Below are positions 17,733-26,556 of a stretch of DNA of 40,780 nucleotides, in pieces. The first letter of the stretch is position 1; every line of letters starts with the position of its first letter. A model generated the notes under the pieces. The model was not told the DNA's origin. It saw only the letters and a list, made by a program, of their open reading frames with translations, and did not search any database. The stretch covers positions 1 through 40,780 of the forward strand of contig CAINLT010000141.1 in assembly GCA_903850505.1 (NCBI GenBank). Reading direction: 5' to 3'. The position numbers were made by a program, and so were the translations under genes. Source of the stretch: an uncultured Myxococcales bacterium. Its GTDB lineage: Bacteria; Myxococcota_A; UBA9042.

Positions 17733-19715
17733 CTAGTTGCCCGTCACGAGATGGACGAACCAGGCAAGCACGCCCAGCGCCAGGCGGTGTGGAGATGCCG
17801 GATTTTGCAGCGTATTCGCTGGTCGGTCCGGGGCCAATTGCACGTTCGCTGCCAACGCGCCGGACTTGCCGGCCGTTTGCGCGGCGGCGAAGGATAGCGT
17901 GACTGACGCCGCTGAACAGCCCTCGTCGGTGATTCCGTTGCACGAATCGTCCAAACCGTTGCACAGCTCGGCCAATGGAACGACCTGCTCCGCGCACGCG
18001 CTGCCCAGGACCCCGGCGGCGCAGTAGCGCAAACCGCCGTGGCACAAGCCTGTTCCGGCAGTTCCGGCTGGGCCGTCGTAGCACGGCTGCGTGGCGTTGT
18101 TGCTGGCGTAGGTGCAGCCGCTCCCCGCGGCGCAGGCGTCGTCGGTGCAGGGGTTGCTGTCGTCGCAGTTGATGGTCACGCCGGGCAAGCAGCCCCAGCC
18201 GCCGCCGGGAATCGCCCCGCAGGTGTCGCCGCTGGTGCAGGCGTTACCATCGGTGCAGGAGCCGGTCTTGTTGGTGAAGAGGCACGCGCCGGTCTTGCCG
18301 TCGCACGTGTCGGTCGTGCACGGATTGCCGTCGTCGCACGCCATGGGCGCGCCTGCACACGTTGTCGCGGAGCACGCATCGGCCAATGTGCACGGATCCC
18401 CGTCGTCGCACGCCGCTTCCACGGCCAGGTGCTTGCACATGCTGGCGCCGCCATCGCAGACGTCCGCGGTGCACGGGTTGCCGTCGCTGCAGGTGCCCTC
18501 GTCCGTCTTGCCGTTGCAGTCGTCATCCTGGCCGTTGCACGCCTCTGCGCTGGCCTTGGCCGCGCTGGAGCACGCCGCGCTGCTGAACGACGCGCACACC
18601 ACGCTGCCACCTGCGCACGCGCCCGCGCCGCACGCCGCGCCGACCGCCAGGCTGCCGCCGTTGACGGGATCGCTCCACGTAAATCCTTCGTCGGTCTTGC
18701 CGTCGCAGTTGTCGTCCTCGCCGTTGCAACTCTCGACTTTGGGCGTCTTGGCGCCCTGACACACGTCCGCGCCGCCGCTGCACACGCGCTTGCCCACGCA
18801 CGTCCCGATGAGCGCGCCGTCGGCGGTATAGGCGCTGTTGGCGCACGTGGCGTCGACGGGCAAATCGTCCGCGGTGCCGTTGCAGTCGTCGTCCAGGTTG
18901 TTGCACGTCTCAGCCGCGGGCGTCTTGGCGCTGCACGCCGTCAAACCGCTGCTGTCGCACGTCCGCGTGCCGCTGCAGGTGCCCGCGGCGGTGGTATTGC
19001 TGCACGTCGTCACGGTGCCGGCGGTCTTGGCCCACACGGAGCACGTGCACGCGTTGCTCTTGGCCTTGCACTGCTTGACCGTCTTGCCGCCGCCGACCGG
19101 ATCGGGCACGTCCACGCACGCGTAGCCCGCGCCGCACGCGTTATCCGTCGCGCATGCACCGCCGCAAAAGTGGCCGACGCTGCCGTAGTCCACGCACAAC
19201 GCGTCCGTGACGCCTTGGGTCTGGCAGTCCTTGTTGGTGCCGCACGGCGCGCACAGGCTCAGGTGGCTCGCGACGCAGTAGTTCACGGGATCGCCGCTGC
19301 CGAGTGGTTTGCACGCGTAGCCCGCTGGACAGCCGGCTTCGACGCAAGTCGGCGCGCATGTGTGGCCATCCGGCGTCTCCAGGCACTTTCCGCTGTCGCA
19401 GTCGTTGTCGGATTTGCACGCGCAGAACGATCCGCCGGGGCAGCCTGCGCCGACGTCGCTCGCATCGCTGTCGTCCGTGATCGCCGCGTCCGCAGCGTCG
19501 ACGCCATCGGCGACGTCTGTGCCATCCGCGGCATCCTTGGCGACATCCGCGTCCGCGCCGGGTTTGGCGTCCACGTCCGCGACGACCGCGTCTGCGTCGG
19601 CTTGGTCGGCATCCACGCCGTCCGTCGTTGGATTTGTCGTATGGCCGGAACAGGCGCACAGCGCGGCGACGAGCGCCAGCCACGTGGGAACTTGCCTGTT
19701 CAATTTGCCTGACAT
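17733..19715 (-). CDS. Cys-rich lipoprotein with mixed MopE-type and slime-mould-type repeats
   Basis: This is a 660-residue envelope protein. The lipoprotein signal ends LCAC (Cys22). Residues ~25-90 are an Asp/Ala/Val linker. Next come disulfide-like modules (CKSDNDCDSGKC, CPAGYACKPL, CGAGYACVDV). Then follow two repeat types: MopE-like CNNLDDDCNGTADD, CNGEDDNCDGKTDE, CNGQDDDCNGKTDE and CNGLDDSCNGITDE, and four or more CxDGNPCTxDxC units of the slime-mould (Dicty_CTDC) kind between them. The C-terminus is moderately hydrophobic without an Arg cluster, so it is not a sorting signal. The start is ATG 19715 with GGGGAG five bases upstream. A role in metal binding or surface structure is inferred from repeat families only. 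It has its own predicted promoter. Confidence 0.9.
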   Translation of the reverse strand: MSGKLNRQVPTWLALVAALCACSGHTTNPTTDGVDADQADADAVVADVDAKPGADADVAKDAADGTDVADGVDAADAAITDDSDASDVGAGCPGGSFCACKSDNDCDSGKCLETPDGHTCAPTCVEAGCPAGYACKPLGSGDPVNYCVASHLSLCAPCGTNKDCQTQGVTDALCVDYGSVGHFCGGACATDNACGAGYACVDVPDPVGGGKTVKQCKAKSNACTCSVWAKTAGTVTTCSNTTAAGTCSGTRTCDSSGLTACSAKTPAAETCNNLDDDCNGTADDLPVDATCANSAYTADGALIGTCVGKRVCSGGADVCQGAKTPKVESCNGEDDNCDGKTDEGFTWSDPVNGGSLAVGAACGAGACAGGSVVCASFSSAACSSAAKASAEACNGQDDDCNGKTDEGTCSDGNPCTADVCDGGASMCKHLAVEAACDDGDPCTLADACSATTCAGAPMACDDGNPCTTDTCDGKTGACLFTNKTGSCTDGNACTSGDTCGAIPGGGWGCLPGVTINCDDSNPCTDDACAAGSGCTYASNNATQPCYDGPAGTAGTGLCHGGLRYCAAGVLGSACAEQVVPLAELCNGLDDSCNGITDEGCSAASVTLSFAAAQTAGKSGALAANVQLAPDRPANTLQNPASPHRLALGVLAWFVHLVTGN

Positions 19716-19742
19716 CGCACTCCCCGCGATCAACCCGGTGAC

Positions 19743-19771
19743 ACCGTAGATCGCGCCTCTGCCCGCGTCAA
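19743..19771 (-). promoter_or_regulatory. Predicted promoter of the 17733-19715 lipoprotein gene
   Basis: On the minus strand TTGACG (19771-19766), 17-base spacer, TACGGT (19748-19743). The predicted start site near 19736 leaves a leader of about 20 bases that contains GGGGAG. The -35 box begins two bases before the stop codon of the upstream gene. Confidence 0.55.
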
Positions 19772-19772
19772 A

Positions 19773-20765
19773 TCAGGGCTTGCTGTCGTAGATTCGCAGC
19801 GTCCGGACCGCTTCGCCCCACGCGTTGGACACGGGGTCGTGGATGCGAATGTGCAGGTCCAGCCAGATGCCGCAGTACAGGTAGGAGCTCGCCGCCGGCA
19901 CGTAGAATTGCGTCGGGACGCCGCTGGAGCCGACGAAGACGTTGCTGTACGCGCCGCTCGCGGTTGGCACGGTGGCGACCTTGGCTGTCACGCCGCTGGC
20001 CACGGTCACGCAGCTGGTCTCGCCCCAGATTTGCACGTCGAGCGGCAAGGTCGGCGCGGTGGCGTTGGGGATTCCGTCGACGGTGAAACCGGCCCAAACG
20101 TGGAATGAGCCCTGCATGCCGTAGATCACGGGCGCCCAGTCGTTGTCCTTGTACGCAACAAAGGCGTCGCCCGCGCCGAGGAAGCCAGGCGTCACGACGA
20201 GTGTCGGCGCAGGTGGCGTCGCGAACCACGTTGCCGGGAGTTCCGTGGTAGGGCAAGTCGTTGGATCGGTCGCGGCGATGTCGGCGACGAAGGCATCGCC
20301 GGACGGTGGCGCGCCCTTGAAACAGACACCAAGCGGACCGGTGTCCACGGCGGCGACGTCCGCGGCGTCAGGCACGTCCGCAACGTCAGGGACATCGACA
20401 GTATCGGCAACATCGGCAACGTCAGGAACATCGGCAACATCCGGAACGTCCGCGGCATCGGCCAGGACGTCGGCGGTTACGGCATCCGCGAGCCCATCTG
20501 GCGTGGTGGCGTCTGGCAGGTCAGGCAGCGCGTCGGCCGTGGCGTCGGCGGCGTCCGCGACGGTGTCTGCAACGGCATCCGCGTCTGTTGTCCCAACGTC
20601 GGCGACCGCGTCCGATGCGGCATCCTCGGCCACGTAACCATCGGGATACCAGGTGCTCAGCGTGCCATCCAGTTCCACGTGCGCGGCCGCGGCCTGACCG
20701 CACGCCGCCGCCAACAGCGTCAGCACCGTCATCAGCGCCACTTTCAGTAAGCTCGCCCGTTCCAT
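19773..20765 (-). CDS. Acidic-linker lipoprotein with C-terminal globular domain
   Basis: This is a 330-residue protein that I do not recognise. The lipoprotein signal ends LLAAAC (Cys22). Residues ~40-165 form a low-complexity stretch of Asp, Ala, Val and Pro (repeating DVADVPDVAD). The C-terminal ~165 residues look like a beta-rich domain with Thr/Val/Tyr strands and four cysteines (GVCFKG, PTTCPTTE, TSCVTV, YLYCGIW), probably exposed at the cell surface. ATG 20765 has GGAGGAGG eight bases upstream; the ATG at 20789 would give a poor signal peptide. It lies upstream of, and in the same direction as, the Cys-rich lipoprotein gene, 57 bases away, but that gene seems to have its own promoter. 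Confidence 0.85.
   Translation of the reverse strand: MERASLLKVALMTVLTLLAAACGQAAAAHVELDGTLSTWYPDGYVAEDAASDAVADVGTTDADAVADTVADAADATADALPDLPDATTPDGLADAVTADVLADAADVPDVADVPDVADVADTVDVPDVADVPDAADVAAVDTGPLGVCFKGAPPSGDAFVADIAATDPTTCPTTELPATWFATPPAPTLVVTPGFLGAGDAFVAYKDNDWAPVIYGMQGSFHVWAGFTVDGIPNATAPTLPLDVQIWGETSCVTVASGVTAKVATVPTASGAYSNVFVGSSGVPTQFYVPAASSYLYCGIWLDLHIRIHDPVSNAWGEAVRTLRIYDSKP
20342..20464 (-). repeat. Low-complexity short tandem repeat coding for the DVADVPD linker
   Basis: Degenerate copies of a 9-15 base unit (GTTGCCGATGTTCC-like on the minus strand) run through this stretch, encoding alternating Asp, Val, Ala and Pro. Copies differ mostly at third codon positions. Confidence 0.65.
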
Positions 20766-20810
20766 GATCGCCGCCTCCTCCGCCCGCACATTAGCCTATG
20801 CCGCCGCCGC

Positions 20811-20839
20811 TTGCGAGTCCTGTCCATGGGCGTTACAAG
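20811..20839 (+). promoter_or_regulatory. Predicted promoter of the 20877 gene
   Basis: TTGCGA (20811-20816), 17-base spacer, TACAAG (20834-20839). The predicted start near 20846 supports ATG 20877 as the first codon and excludes the upstream in-frame ATG codons at 20811 and 20826. Confidence 0.45.
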
Positions 20840-20876
20840 CGACCGGCGGGCCGCGGTGGCCTCCTGTGGACTGGCT

Positions 20877-21659
20877 ATGTCGCGGTTGCGTGTGTCGCTT
20901 GGGCTCCTGCTGGCGTTGCTGATCGCGGCGCTGGCCTGGCACTTTGTCCCATCGACGCCGCCCGCGCGACCCACGCCGGTCCCGCGCCAGCCGCCGGCCG
21001 TGACGCCGCCCGCGCCGCCCACGCCATTGCCGCCACCCGCGCCGCATCCGCCGCAGCCGTTGCCGGTGGCGGAAGTTCTGGTCCTGCCCCTGCCGGACGG
21101 CAATCCCCTGCGCGCGCGCTGGTACGCGGCGACCGTGGCGGATGCGCCGATCATCGTGCTCGACGCCGGCGCGGGCGCGGATTTGCACTCTTGGCAGGTC
21201 GCGATTGCGGAACTCCTGGCGCAGCGGCCCGCGCACGTGCTGTGGATCGACGACGCGCAGCCCCGCCATAGCGAGGCGAGCGTTCGCGCCGTGCGGGCGC
21301 TGGCCCGCTGGAATGCCGCCCTGGCTTGGCTGGACGTGCGCGCGCCCCGCGGGCGGCTGGCGCTGATCGGCGCGCGCGAGGCGGGCGACGCGGCGTGGCT
21401 TGTGGCAGATCGGCAGCGCCCGCTGTCCTTGGCGGTCATCGCGCCAGATGCGCCGCCGGCCCAGCCGCTGCCGCCGGAAGTTGCCGCGCGTTTTGCCCTC
21501 GTGGCTGTGCCGCTGGCTGAATCCGCGACGCCGACCTGGCTCGCCCAGTTGCACAACGCCCGCGTCTACCCGCTCTTGGGCCCGCCGACCGCGCCGCTGG
21601 ATGCGCAACTGCAGAGCGATTTGGCCGGCTGGCTATTCGTCGCGCTCGGTCCGCGCTAG
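20877..21659 (+). CDS. Membrane-anchored, alpha/beta-hydrolase-like protein without the catalytic serine
   Basis: This is a 260-residue protein. Residues 7-24 form one N-terminal hydrophobic helix (anchor or uncleaved signal). Residues ~26-65 are almost wholly Pro/Ala, a periplasmic spacer. The remaining ~195 residues follow the strand/helix order of a small alpha/beta hydrolase (APIIVLDAGAGADLHSW, then VLWIDDAQPRHSE). The elbow position reads GAREAG at 165-170: Arg167 where the nucleophile Ser would be and Ala169 for the second Gly. It therefore looks like a non-catalytic relative, perhaps binding a ligand; this is inference and the fold call is moderate. ATG 20877 is chosen on signal position and promoter location. 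The gene ends 36 bases before serS. Confidence 0.75.
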   Translation: MSRLRVSLGLLLALLIAALAWHFVPSTPPARPTPVPRQPPAVTPPAPPTPLPPPAPHPPQPLPVAEVLVLPLPDGNPLRARWYAATVADAPIIVLDAGAGADLHSWQVAIAELLAQRPAHVLWIDDAQPRHSEASVRAVRALARWNAALAWLDVRAPRGRLALIGAREAGDAAWLVADRQRPLSLAVIAPDAPPAQPLPPEVAARFALVAVPLAESATPTWLAQLHNARVYPLLGPPTAPLDAQLQSDLAGWLFVALGPR

Positions 21660-21695
21660 ACTGCGCGGCCTTTCAAGGGACTTCTGGAGCCTGCC

Positions 21696-22973
21696 ATGCT
21701 GGACATTCGATACGTCGTCAACAACGAAGAAGCGGTCGCGCAGAACATCAAGAACCGCAACGCCAAGGCGGATGTGGGCGCCGTCGTCGCGGTGTACAAG
21801 CGCCGCAATGAGCTGCTGACCCAGCTGGAAACAACGCGCGCTGAGGCCAACGCGTCGGCCAAGTCGATGCAGGGCAAGATGGAGCCCGAGGAACGGCAGC
21901 GGCGCATCGAGCACGGTCGGGCGCTGAAAGTGCAGGTCGCAGAGCTGGAAAAAGAGACGGAAGTGCTGCAGGTTGAACTCGACATCGCGCTGCGCACGCT
22001 GCCGAACCTGACGCATCCGGATACGCCGATCGGCAACACGGACGACGACCACAAGGTCCTGCACACGTGGGGCACGCCGCGGATGTTTGACTTCAAGCCG
22101 CTCGATCACGTGGAGCTCGCCGAGAAGCTGGACCTCATCGATTTTGAAGGCGGCGCCAAGGTCGCGGGCCAGAAGTTCTACTTCCTGAAGAATGAGTTGG
22201 TGCTGCTGGATCTGGCGCTGCAGCGCTTCGCTGTTGAGCGCACGATGGCGCACGGCTTCAAGCCGGTGATCACGCCGGATCTGGCGCGCCCGGCGATCCT
22301 GGAAGGCATCGGCTTCAACCCGCGCGGCGAGGAAACGCAGGTCTACTCGGTCCAGGGCCACGATCTCTGCCTCGTCGGCACTGCGGAAATCACCATCGGC
22401 GGCATGTTCCAGGACCAGATCTTTGACGCCAAGGATCTGCCGATCCGCATCGCCGGTATTTCCCACTGTTTCCGCACGGAAGCGGGCTCGGGCGGGCGGG
22501 AATCGCGGGGCCTCTATCGCGTGCACCAATTCACCAAAGTGGAGATGTTCATCTTCTGCGACGGCGATCTGGAGGTCAGCAACAAGCACCACGCGGAGCT
22601 GCTGGCGATCGAGGAAGAGCTGTTCCAGGCGATGGAGATTCCGTATCGCGTGCTGGATATCGCCTCGGGCGATCTGGGCGCGCCGGCGTACCGCAAGTTC
22701 GACATCGAGGCGTGGATGCCGGGCCGCGGGATGTACGGGGAAGTGACGTCGACGAGCAACTGCACCGATTTTCAGGCGCGGCGTCTGGGGATTCGCCATT
22801 ACCCGAGCGAGCAGGCCAAGGCGCGGCCGGTGCACACGCTCAACGGGACGGCGATTGCGCTCTCGCGCGGGCTGATCGCGATCCTCGAGAACCATCAGCA
22901 GGCCGATGGCTCCGTGGTGATGCCCAAGGCGCTGCGGCAGTATCTGCCGTTTGACGTGATCAAGCCAAAGTAG
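21696..22973 (+). CDS. serS: Seryl-tRNA synthetase
   Basis: This charges tRNA-Ser (and tRNA-Sec where present) with serine. It has 425 residues, the usual class II length. An N-terminal antiparallel coiled-coil arm covers ~30-100 (rich in Glu/Lys/Arg, EERQRRIEHGRALKVQVAEL). Class II motifs follow: motif 2 in SHCFRTEAGSGGRESRGLYR and motif 3 in NGTAIALSRGLIAILENHQ. The serine-pocket EVTSTSNCTDFQARR is intact. ATG 21696 has GGAG seven bases upstream. No T-box-like leader fits in the 36-base gap. It ends nine bases from the convergent HD-protein gene. Confidence 0.98.
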   Translation: MLDIRYVVNNEEAVAQNIKNRNAKADVGAVVAVYKRRNELLTQLETTRAEANASAKSMQGKMEPEERQRRIEHGRALKVQVAELEKETEVLQVELDIALRTLPNLTHPDTPIGNTDDDHKVLHTWGTPRMFDFKPLDHVELAEKLDLIDFEGGAKVAGQKFYFLKNELVLLDLALQRFAVERTMAHGFKPVITPDLARPAILEGIGFNPRGEETQVYSVQGHDLCLVGTAEITIGGMFQDQIFDAKDLPIRIAGISHCFRTEAGSGGRESRGLYRVHQFTKVEMFIFCDGDLEVSNKHHAELLAIEEELFQAMEIPYRVLDIASGDLGAPAYRKFDIEAWMPGRGMYGEVTSTSNCTDFQARRLGIRHYPSEQAKARPVHTLNGTAIALSRGLIAILENHQQADGSVVMPKALRQYLPFDVIKPK

Positions 22974-22982
22974 CGCTCTGCA

Positions 22983-23537
22983 CTACGGATACATCCGCCG
23001 CACTTTCGCCAGCAAATCCGCCAACTCCGCGTAGAGCCAGCCGTCGTCCACCACCAGCGGCATCAGCTTGACGGGCGTCTCCACCAGGTACTTGCGCGCC
23101 AGCCGGTCGCGCGGCCACTTCAGGCACGACCGCAGGTTGTCGATGCGATCCGCGGCCTTGATTTGGCGAATCGCCAGCGGCGCGTTGCCCAGGACGCTCC
23201 AATACTGATCGTCGGTCTTGGTCGCGCCGTCGACCATCCGCATCTCCTTGGAGAGCGCCCGCACGGCCGCGCAGACGTTGCCGCCAAACGCGTCGGTCAT
23301 GTCGTCCGGGTGGACTTGGCAGTCCTCCAGCACGTCGTGCAGCAGCGCCGTCGCCAACACCCACGGCTCATGCATCGCCGCGCTCGGGTGTTCCAGCAGC
23401 AGCACGTCGCGGACCGCCCGCGGATGCACGATATACGGCACATCCGCCGCACCGCCTTCGCCGCCATTGCGGGTCTGGCCGGCGTGCGCCTTCGCGGCGA
23501 ACGCGTCCACTTCGTCCAGGGTCCAAATTGCGCTCAT
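22983..23537 (-). CDS. Single-domain HD hydrolase, MESH1/small alarmone hydrolase-like
   Basis: This probably removes pyrophosphate from (p)ppGpp, or acts on a related nucleotide. The 184-residue protein is only an HD domain: His38 (YIVHPRAV), His67-Asp68 with Glu71-Asp72 (ALLHDVLED) and Asp130-Arg131 (KAADRIDNLR), the spacing seen in the hydrolase half of SpoT/Rel proteins. Synthetase, TGS and ACT domains are absent. ATG 23537 has AAGGAG six bases upstream and overlaps the stop of the preceding M16 gene by four bases (ATGA). It is the last gene of a four-gene coupled operon whose other products are an ATPase and two exported proteases, so its cytoplasmic nucleotide role is unexpected there. 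Activity is inferred from motifs only. Confidence 0.87.
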   Translation of the reverse strand: MSAIWTLDEVDAFAAKAHAGQTRNGGEGGAADVPYIVHPRAVRDVLLLEHPSAAMHEPWVLATALLHDVLEDCQVHPDDMTDAFGGNVCAAVRALSKEMRMVDGATKTDDQYWSVLGNAPLAIRQIKAADRIDNLRSCLKWPRDRLARKYLVETPVKLMPLVVDDGWLYAELADLLAKVRRMYP

Positions 23538-25072
23538 GGCGCTCCTTCCGGCGCGCGTTCGTCGCCATCGTCGGGTTCGTCGCCTTCGCCCGTTTCGTCA
23601 TCCGGCGACTCGGACGGATCGTCGTCCACCTTGGGAGGCGGCGCCTCTTCCAGCGGCGCGGGTCGCTTGCCCACCGCCTTGCCGTGGGCGCTCGTGTGCT
23701 CCGCCTGACCGTCCGCCGGCATCAGCTCCACTTCAAACTGCGCCGCCGACTCGCGCAGCTTGCTCTCCAGCAGCCGCCCTTGACCCACGATCACCGCCGT
23801 CAGGTGCTCGGGCTTGATGTGCTCGTGCAGCACGCGCTGGATGGTCTTGTAGTCGACGGCCTCCACGTGCTGCGGATAGTTGTCGATCGCGTCCGCAGCC
23901 ATGCCCAGTTGCTGCGCCCGCATCCGCATGCCCAGCTCGCGCTCCGCCGTTTCGAGGCTCGCCAGGTGCATGCCCTTCAGGTAGTCCTTGGCAAAACGCA
24001 GCTCCTGCGGTGTCAGCCCCTGCTGCGCCATCTCTTCCAGGATCTTGACGGCCAATTCCAGCGCCGGCGTCGTGTCCGCCGTCTCCGGCGTGAAGCCCAG
24101 CGCCCAGGTCGTCAGCTGCGGCCCGGACGACAGCGCCGACCACGTGTTGTACGACCACCCGCGCAGTTCGCGGATCTCCCGGTTCAGCCGCGACGTGAAC
24201 GTGCCGCCGAGGATCGCGTTGGCAATCCCGACCGCCGTCATGTCCTTGTGATGCGCCGCCACGGTCGGCCAGGCGATGACGACCTCAGACTGCGAGTGCC
24301 GCGGCTTGTCAATCAGCAGTAGCCGCCGGCCATCGCGCACGACGCGCGGCAGCGTCACCTTGGGCGGCGTCCCCGCCGGCAGGCCGATGTGCTTCTCAAT
24401 CAGCGCCTTGGCCGTCGCTTCATCGACCGGTCCGGCAAAGCCGATCCGCACGTTGCCCGCGACCACGCTGTGCTTGTGGAATTGCCGCACCGCGTCCGGC
24501 GTGATCGCCCGCAGCGTGCTTTCCGTGCCGCCCGTCGGCCGACCCAGCGCCTGCCCGCGGTAGAGGTAGCGGCCAATCGCGTCGTGCGCCAGCGCGGAAT
24601 CATCGTCGCGCAGGTGCGTCAGGTCCGCCAGCAACTGCGACCGGACTTGCTCGATGTCCTCGCTCGTCAGCTTCGGCTGCAACAGCGTGTCCGCCAGCAA
24701 ATCCAGGAACGTGTCCAGGTGCTCCAGCAGCACTTCGCCCACCAGCGACGCCCCCAGCTTGTCGACCTGCACGTCCAGGTGCGCGCCCAGCGCGTCGAGC
24801 GCCTGCGCCATCTGCGCGCGATCCCGCGATCCCGCGCCGCGCAGCGCAGTATCCCACGTCAGCAGCGCCAGCCCTTCCTGTCCCGGCGGATCCGCCAGCG
24901 AGCCGGTGTTCAGGAGCACGCGGACTTGCACAACCGGCGGCCATGGCCGCTCCACAACGAGCACTGGGGGCATGACGCCTCGCTTCGGTTTGGCCAACGC
25001 GTCAGGCAACGCGATGCCGGTCAGCAACACCATCAGCAGCGTTGCCAGGATGTGGCGGCGCGGCAAAATCAT
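23534..25072 (-). CDS. M16-family protease homologue lacking the zinc site (inactive partner subunit)
   Basis: This is a 512-residue exported protein with a signal peptide ending ALPDALA at about residue 27. The fold is M16 (pitrilysin/processing-peptidase), but the zinc motif is gone: where HLFEH should be, the sequence reads LLTWD (residues 70-74). It keeps RGWSY near residue 304-308, the Arg/Tyr element of non-catalytic M16 subunits that contacts substrate. The last ~60 residues are Pro/Glu/Asp-rich. This is the usual pattern for a heterodimer with the catalytic partner encoded just upstream. ATG 25072 overlaps that gene's stop by four bases and its own stop overlaps the HD gene by four. 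The extracytoplasmic location is inferred from the signal peptide. Confidence 0.93.
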   Translation of the reverse strand: MILPRRHILATLLMVLLTGIALPDALAKPKRGVMPPVLVVERPWPPVVQVRVLLNTGSLADPPGQEGLALLTWDTALRGAGSRDRAQMAQALDALGAHLDVQVDKLGASLVGEVLLEHLDTFLDLLADTLLQPKLTSEDIEQVRSQLLADLTHLRDDDSALAHDAIGRYLYRGQALGRPTGGTESTLRAITPDAVRQFHKHSVVAGNVRIGFAGPVDEATAKALIEKHIGLPAGTPPKVTLPRVVRDGRRLLLIDKPRHSQSEVVIAWPTVAAHHKDMTAVGIANAILGGTFTSRLNREIRELRGWSYNTWSALSSGPQLTTWALGFTPETADTTPALELAVKILEEMAQQGLTPQELRFAKDYLKGMHLASLETAERELGMRMRAQQLGMAADAIDNYPQHVEAVDYKTIQRVLHEHIKPEHLTAVIVGQGRLLESKLRESAAQFEVELMPADGQAEHTSAHGKAVGKRPAPLEEAPPPKVDDDPSESPDDETGEGDEPDDGDERAPEGAP

Positions 25073-26556
25073 CCCTTGGACCCGCGGGCGCGGCGTTTGC
25101 CGGCGATCTTGGGCGGCGCCATCTCACCCAGCACGACGATCCGCCGGTCGGCGACGAGGTACTTGGCCGCGACGCGCTGGACGTCTGCCACAGTCACGGC
25201 TTCCACGTCCGTACTGAACCGGAGCAGCGGCTGCAGCGAACCGTAACCTGTGAGGAAATGGCCCAGCTGTTCCGCGCGGCCATCCACGCTCGTCAGCGCG
25301 CTGAAGTGCGCCATCTTCAGGCGGTTCTTCGCGGCGCCGAGCTCAGCCGCCGTCATCGGTTCAGCGCCGTTCAGCGCCTTGATCGTCGCATCGACCCGCG
25401 CCAGCGCTTCCTTGGCGAGTTGCCCGGGCAGCAGCGTGACGTGGATTTGCAGCAGGCTGCCCAGCCGCGAATCGTTCAGGTCTGCCGACGCGTGCGAGGC
25501 GATCGGCTTGTCATACAGGAGCGCATGCGCCAGCCGCGTGGAGTCGCCGTTGGCCAGCATCTCCGTCAGCACGTCCAGCGCGGCCATGTCGGCGTGATCG
25601 CCCGGGGGCAGGCGCCACGCCACCGCCAGCCGTTCCGCGCCCGCGTCGATCGCCAATGCCCGCTGCGCCGCACCCGTCGGCAGCGTCGCCGTCGGCCGCT
25701 GGCTCGCGACGCCCTGTGGTAAGTTGCCGTAATATTGGATGATTTCCGTCAGCAACGCGCCCGGGTCAAAACCGCCCACCAGCACGAGCAGCGTCTGCCC
25801 GGCCGCGTAGTGCGTCTGGTAGAACTGCCGCGCGTCCGTCACCGTCAGGCCCGCGAGGTCCTTCTCCGTGCCGATCACCGGATGGCCGTACGGATGCGCG
25901 CCCCAAGCCAGCTCGCTCATCGTCTCGTCGATCTGGCCGTCCGGATCGTTGTCCACGACTTCGCGCCGCTCATTGCGCACCACGCTCAGTTCGCTGCGAA
26001 ACGCCGCAGCGGTCAGGTCCAGGTTGACCAGACGGTCAGCTTCCATCTCCAGCACGGCCGCGACGTGGTCGCTGGGCACCGTCTCCTGAAAAAACGTGTA
26101 GTCCAGCGATGTCGCCGCATTCGCGGAGCCGCCCATCTGCTCCAGCACGCGGTCGAGCGTGCCCGCCGGCCGCGTCTGCGTCGACTTGAACATCATGTGC
26201 TCAAACAGGTGCGCGAGGCCGGTCTTGCCCGCAACTTCATCCGCCGAGCCGACGCTCAGCCACGACTGCACCGCCACGACGGGCACCTGCGTATCGACCG
26301 CCAGCACGACCTGCAGCCCGTTGGCCAATTGCCAGTGTTCCACGACGCCAGCGCCAAACGGCAGGACGCTCCGCAAGCGCAGCTTCACGCCATTTTGCTG
26401 GTACGTCGTCTCGCGCGCGCGGGCCGCGGCTTCGGCCGCCTGGACGTCCATTGGTTTGTGCAGTTGCATCGCGTGTCCTTTGCCCGCCGCACGCGGCTCG
26501 GCCGCCAACGCGGCATGATTCAACGCCAGAAGCGCCACCAGCAGCCGCCACTTCAT
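25069..26556 (-). CDS. M16-family zinc metalloprotease (catalytic subunit)
   Basis: This is an exported peptidase of 495 residues. Signal peptide: MKWRLLVALLALNHAALA. The inverted zinc motif is intact: His116, catalytic Glu119 and His120 in GLAHLFEHMMF. A third ligand, Glu196 (VVRNERREV), lies exactly 76 residues after the second His, as in the family. The C-terminal second M16 repeat lacks a zinc site, as usual. ATG 26556 has GAGG six bases upstream and overlaps the ATPase stop by four bases; a longer version to 26655 would run into the ATPase and lose the signal peptide. With the inactive partner next to it, it probably forms a two-chain chamber that degrades or trims peptides outside the cytoplasm. 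The substrate is unknown. Confidence 0.95.
   Translation of the reverse strand: MKWRLLVALLALNHAALAAEPRAAGKGHAMQLHKPMDVQAAEAAARARETTYQQNGVKLRLRSVLPFGAGVVEHWQLANGLQVVLAVDTQVPVVAVQSWLSVGSADEVAGKTGLAHLFEHMMFKSTQTRPAGTLDRVLEQMGGSANAATSLDYTFFQETVPSDHVAAVLEMEADRLVNLDLTAAAFRSELSVVRNERREVVDNDPDGQIDETMSELAWGAHPYGHPVIGTEKDLAGLTVTDARQFYQTHYAAGQTLLVLVGGFDPGALLTEIIQYYGNLPQGVASQRPTATLPTGAAQRALAIDAGAERLAVAWRLPPGDHADMAALDVLTEMLANGDSTRLAHALLYDKPIASHASADLNDSRLGSLLQIHVTLLPGQLAKEALARVDATIKALNGAEPMTAAELGAAKNRLKMAHFSALTSVDGRAEQLGHFLTGYGSLQPLLRFSTDVEAVTVADVQRVAAKYLVADRRIVVLGEMAPPKIAGKRRARGSKG

Noticed and set aside
17733..17810. C-terminus of the 17733-19715 lipoprotein as a MYXO-CTERM signal
   Set aside because: There is a mildly hydrophobic end, but no preceding Cys-containing motif of the right type and no terminal Arg cluster.
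15975..17897. 640-codon plus-strand frame
   Set aside because: Opposite the clearly recognisable methyltransferase/reductase fusion; composition is typical of antisense.
18039..19712. 557-codon plus-strand frame
   Set aside because: Antisense of the Cys-rich lipoprotein; Ala/Val/Arg-rich with no motifs.
21657..21662. TAGACT as a -10 box for serS
   Set aside because: No acceptable -35 box at 16-18 bases upstream, so I did not list it.
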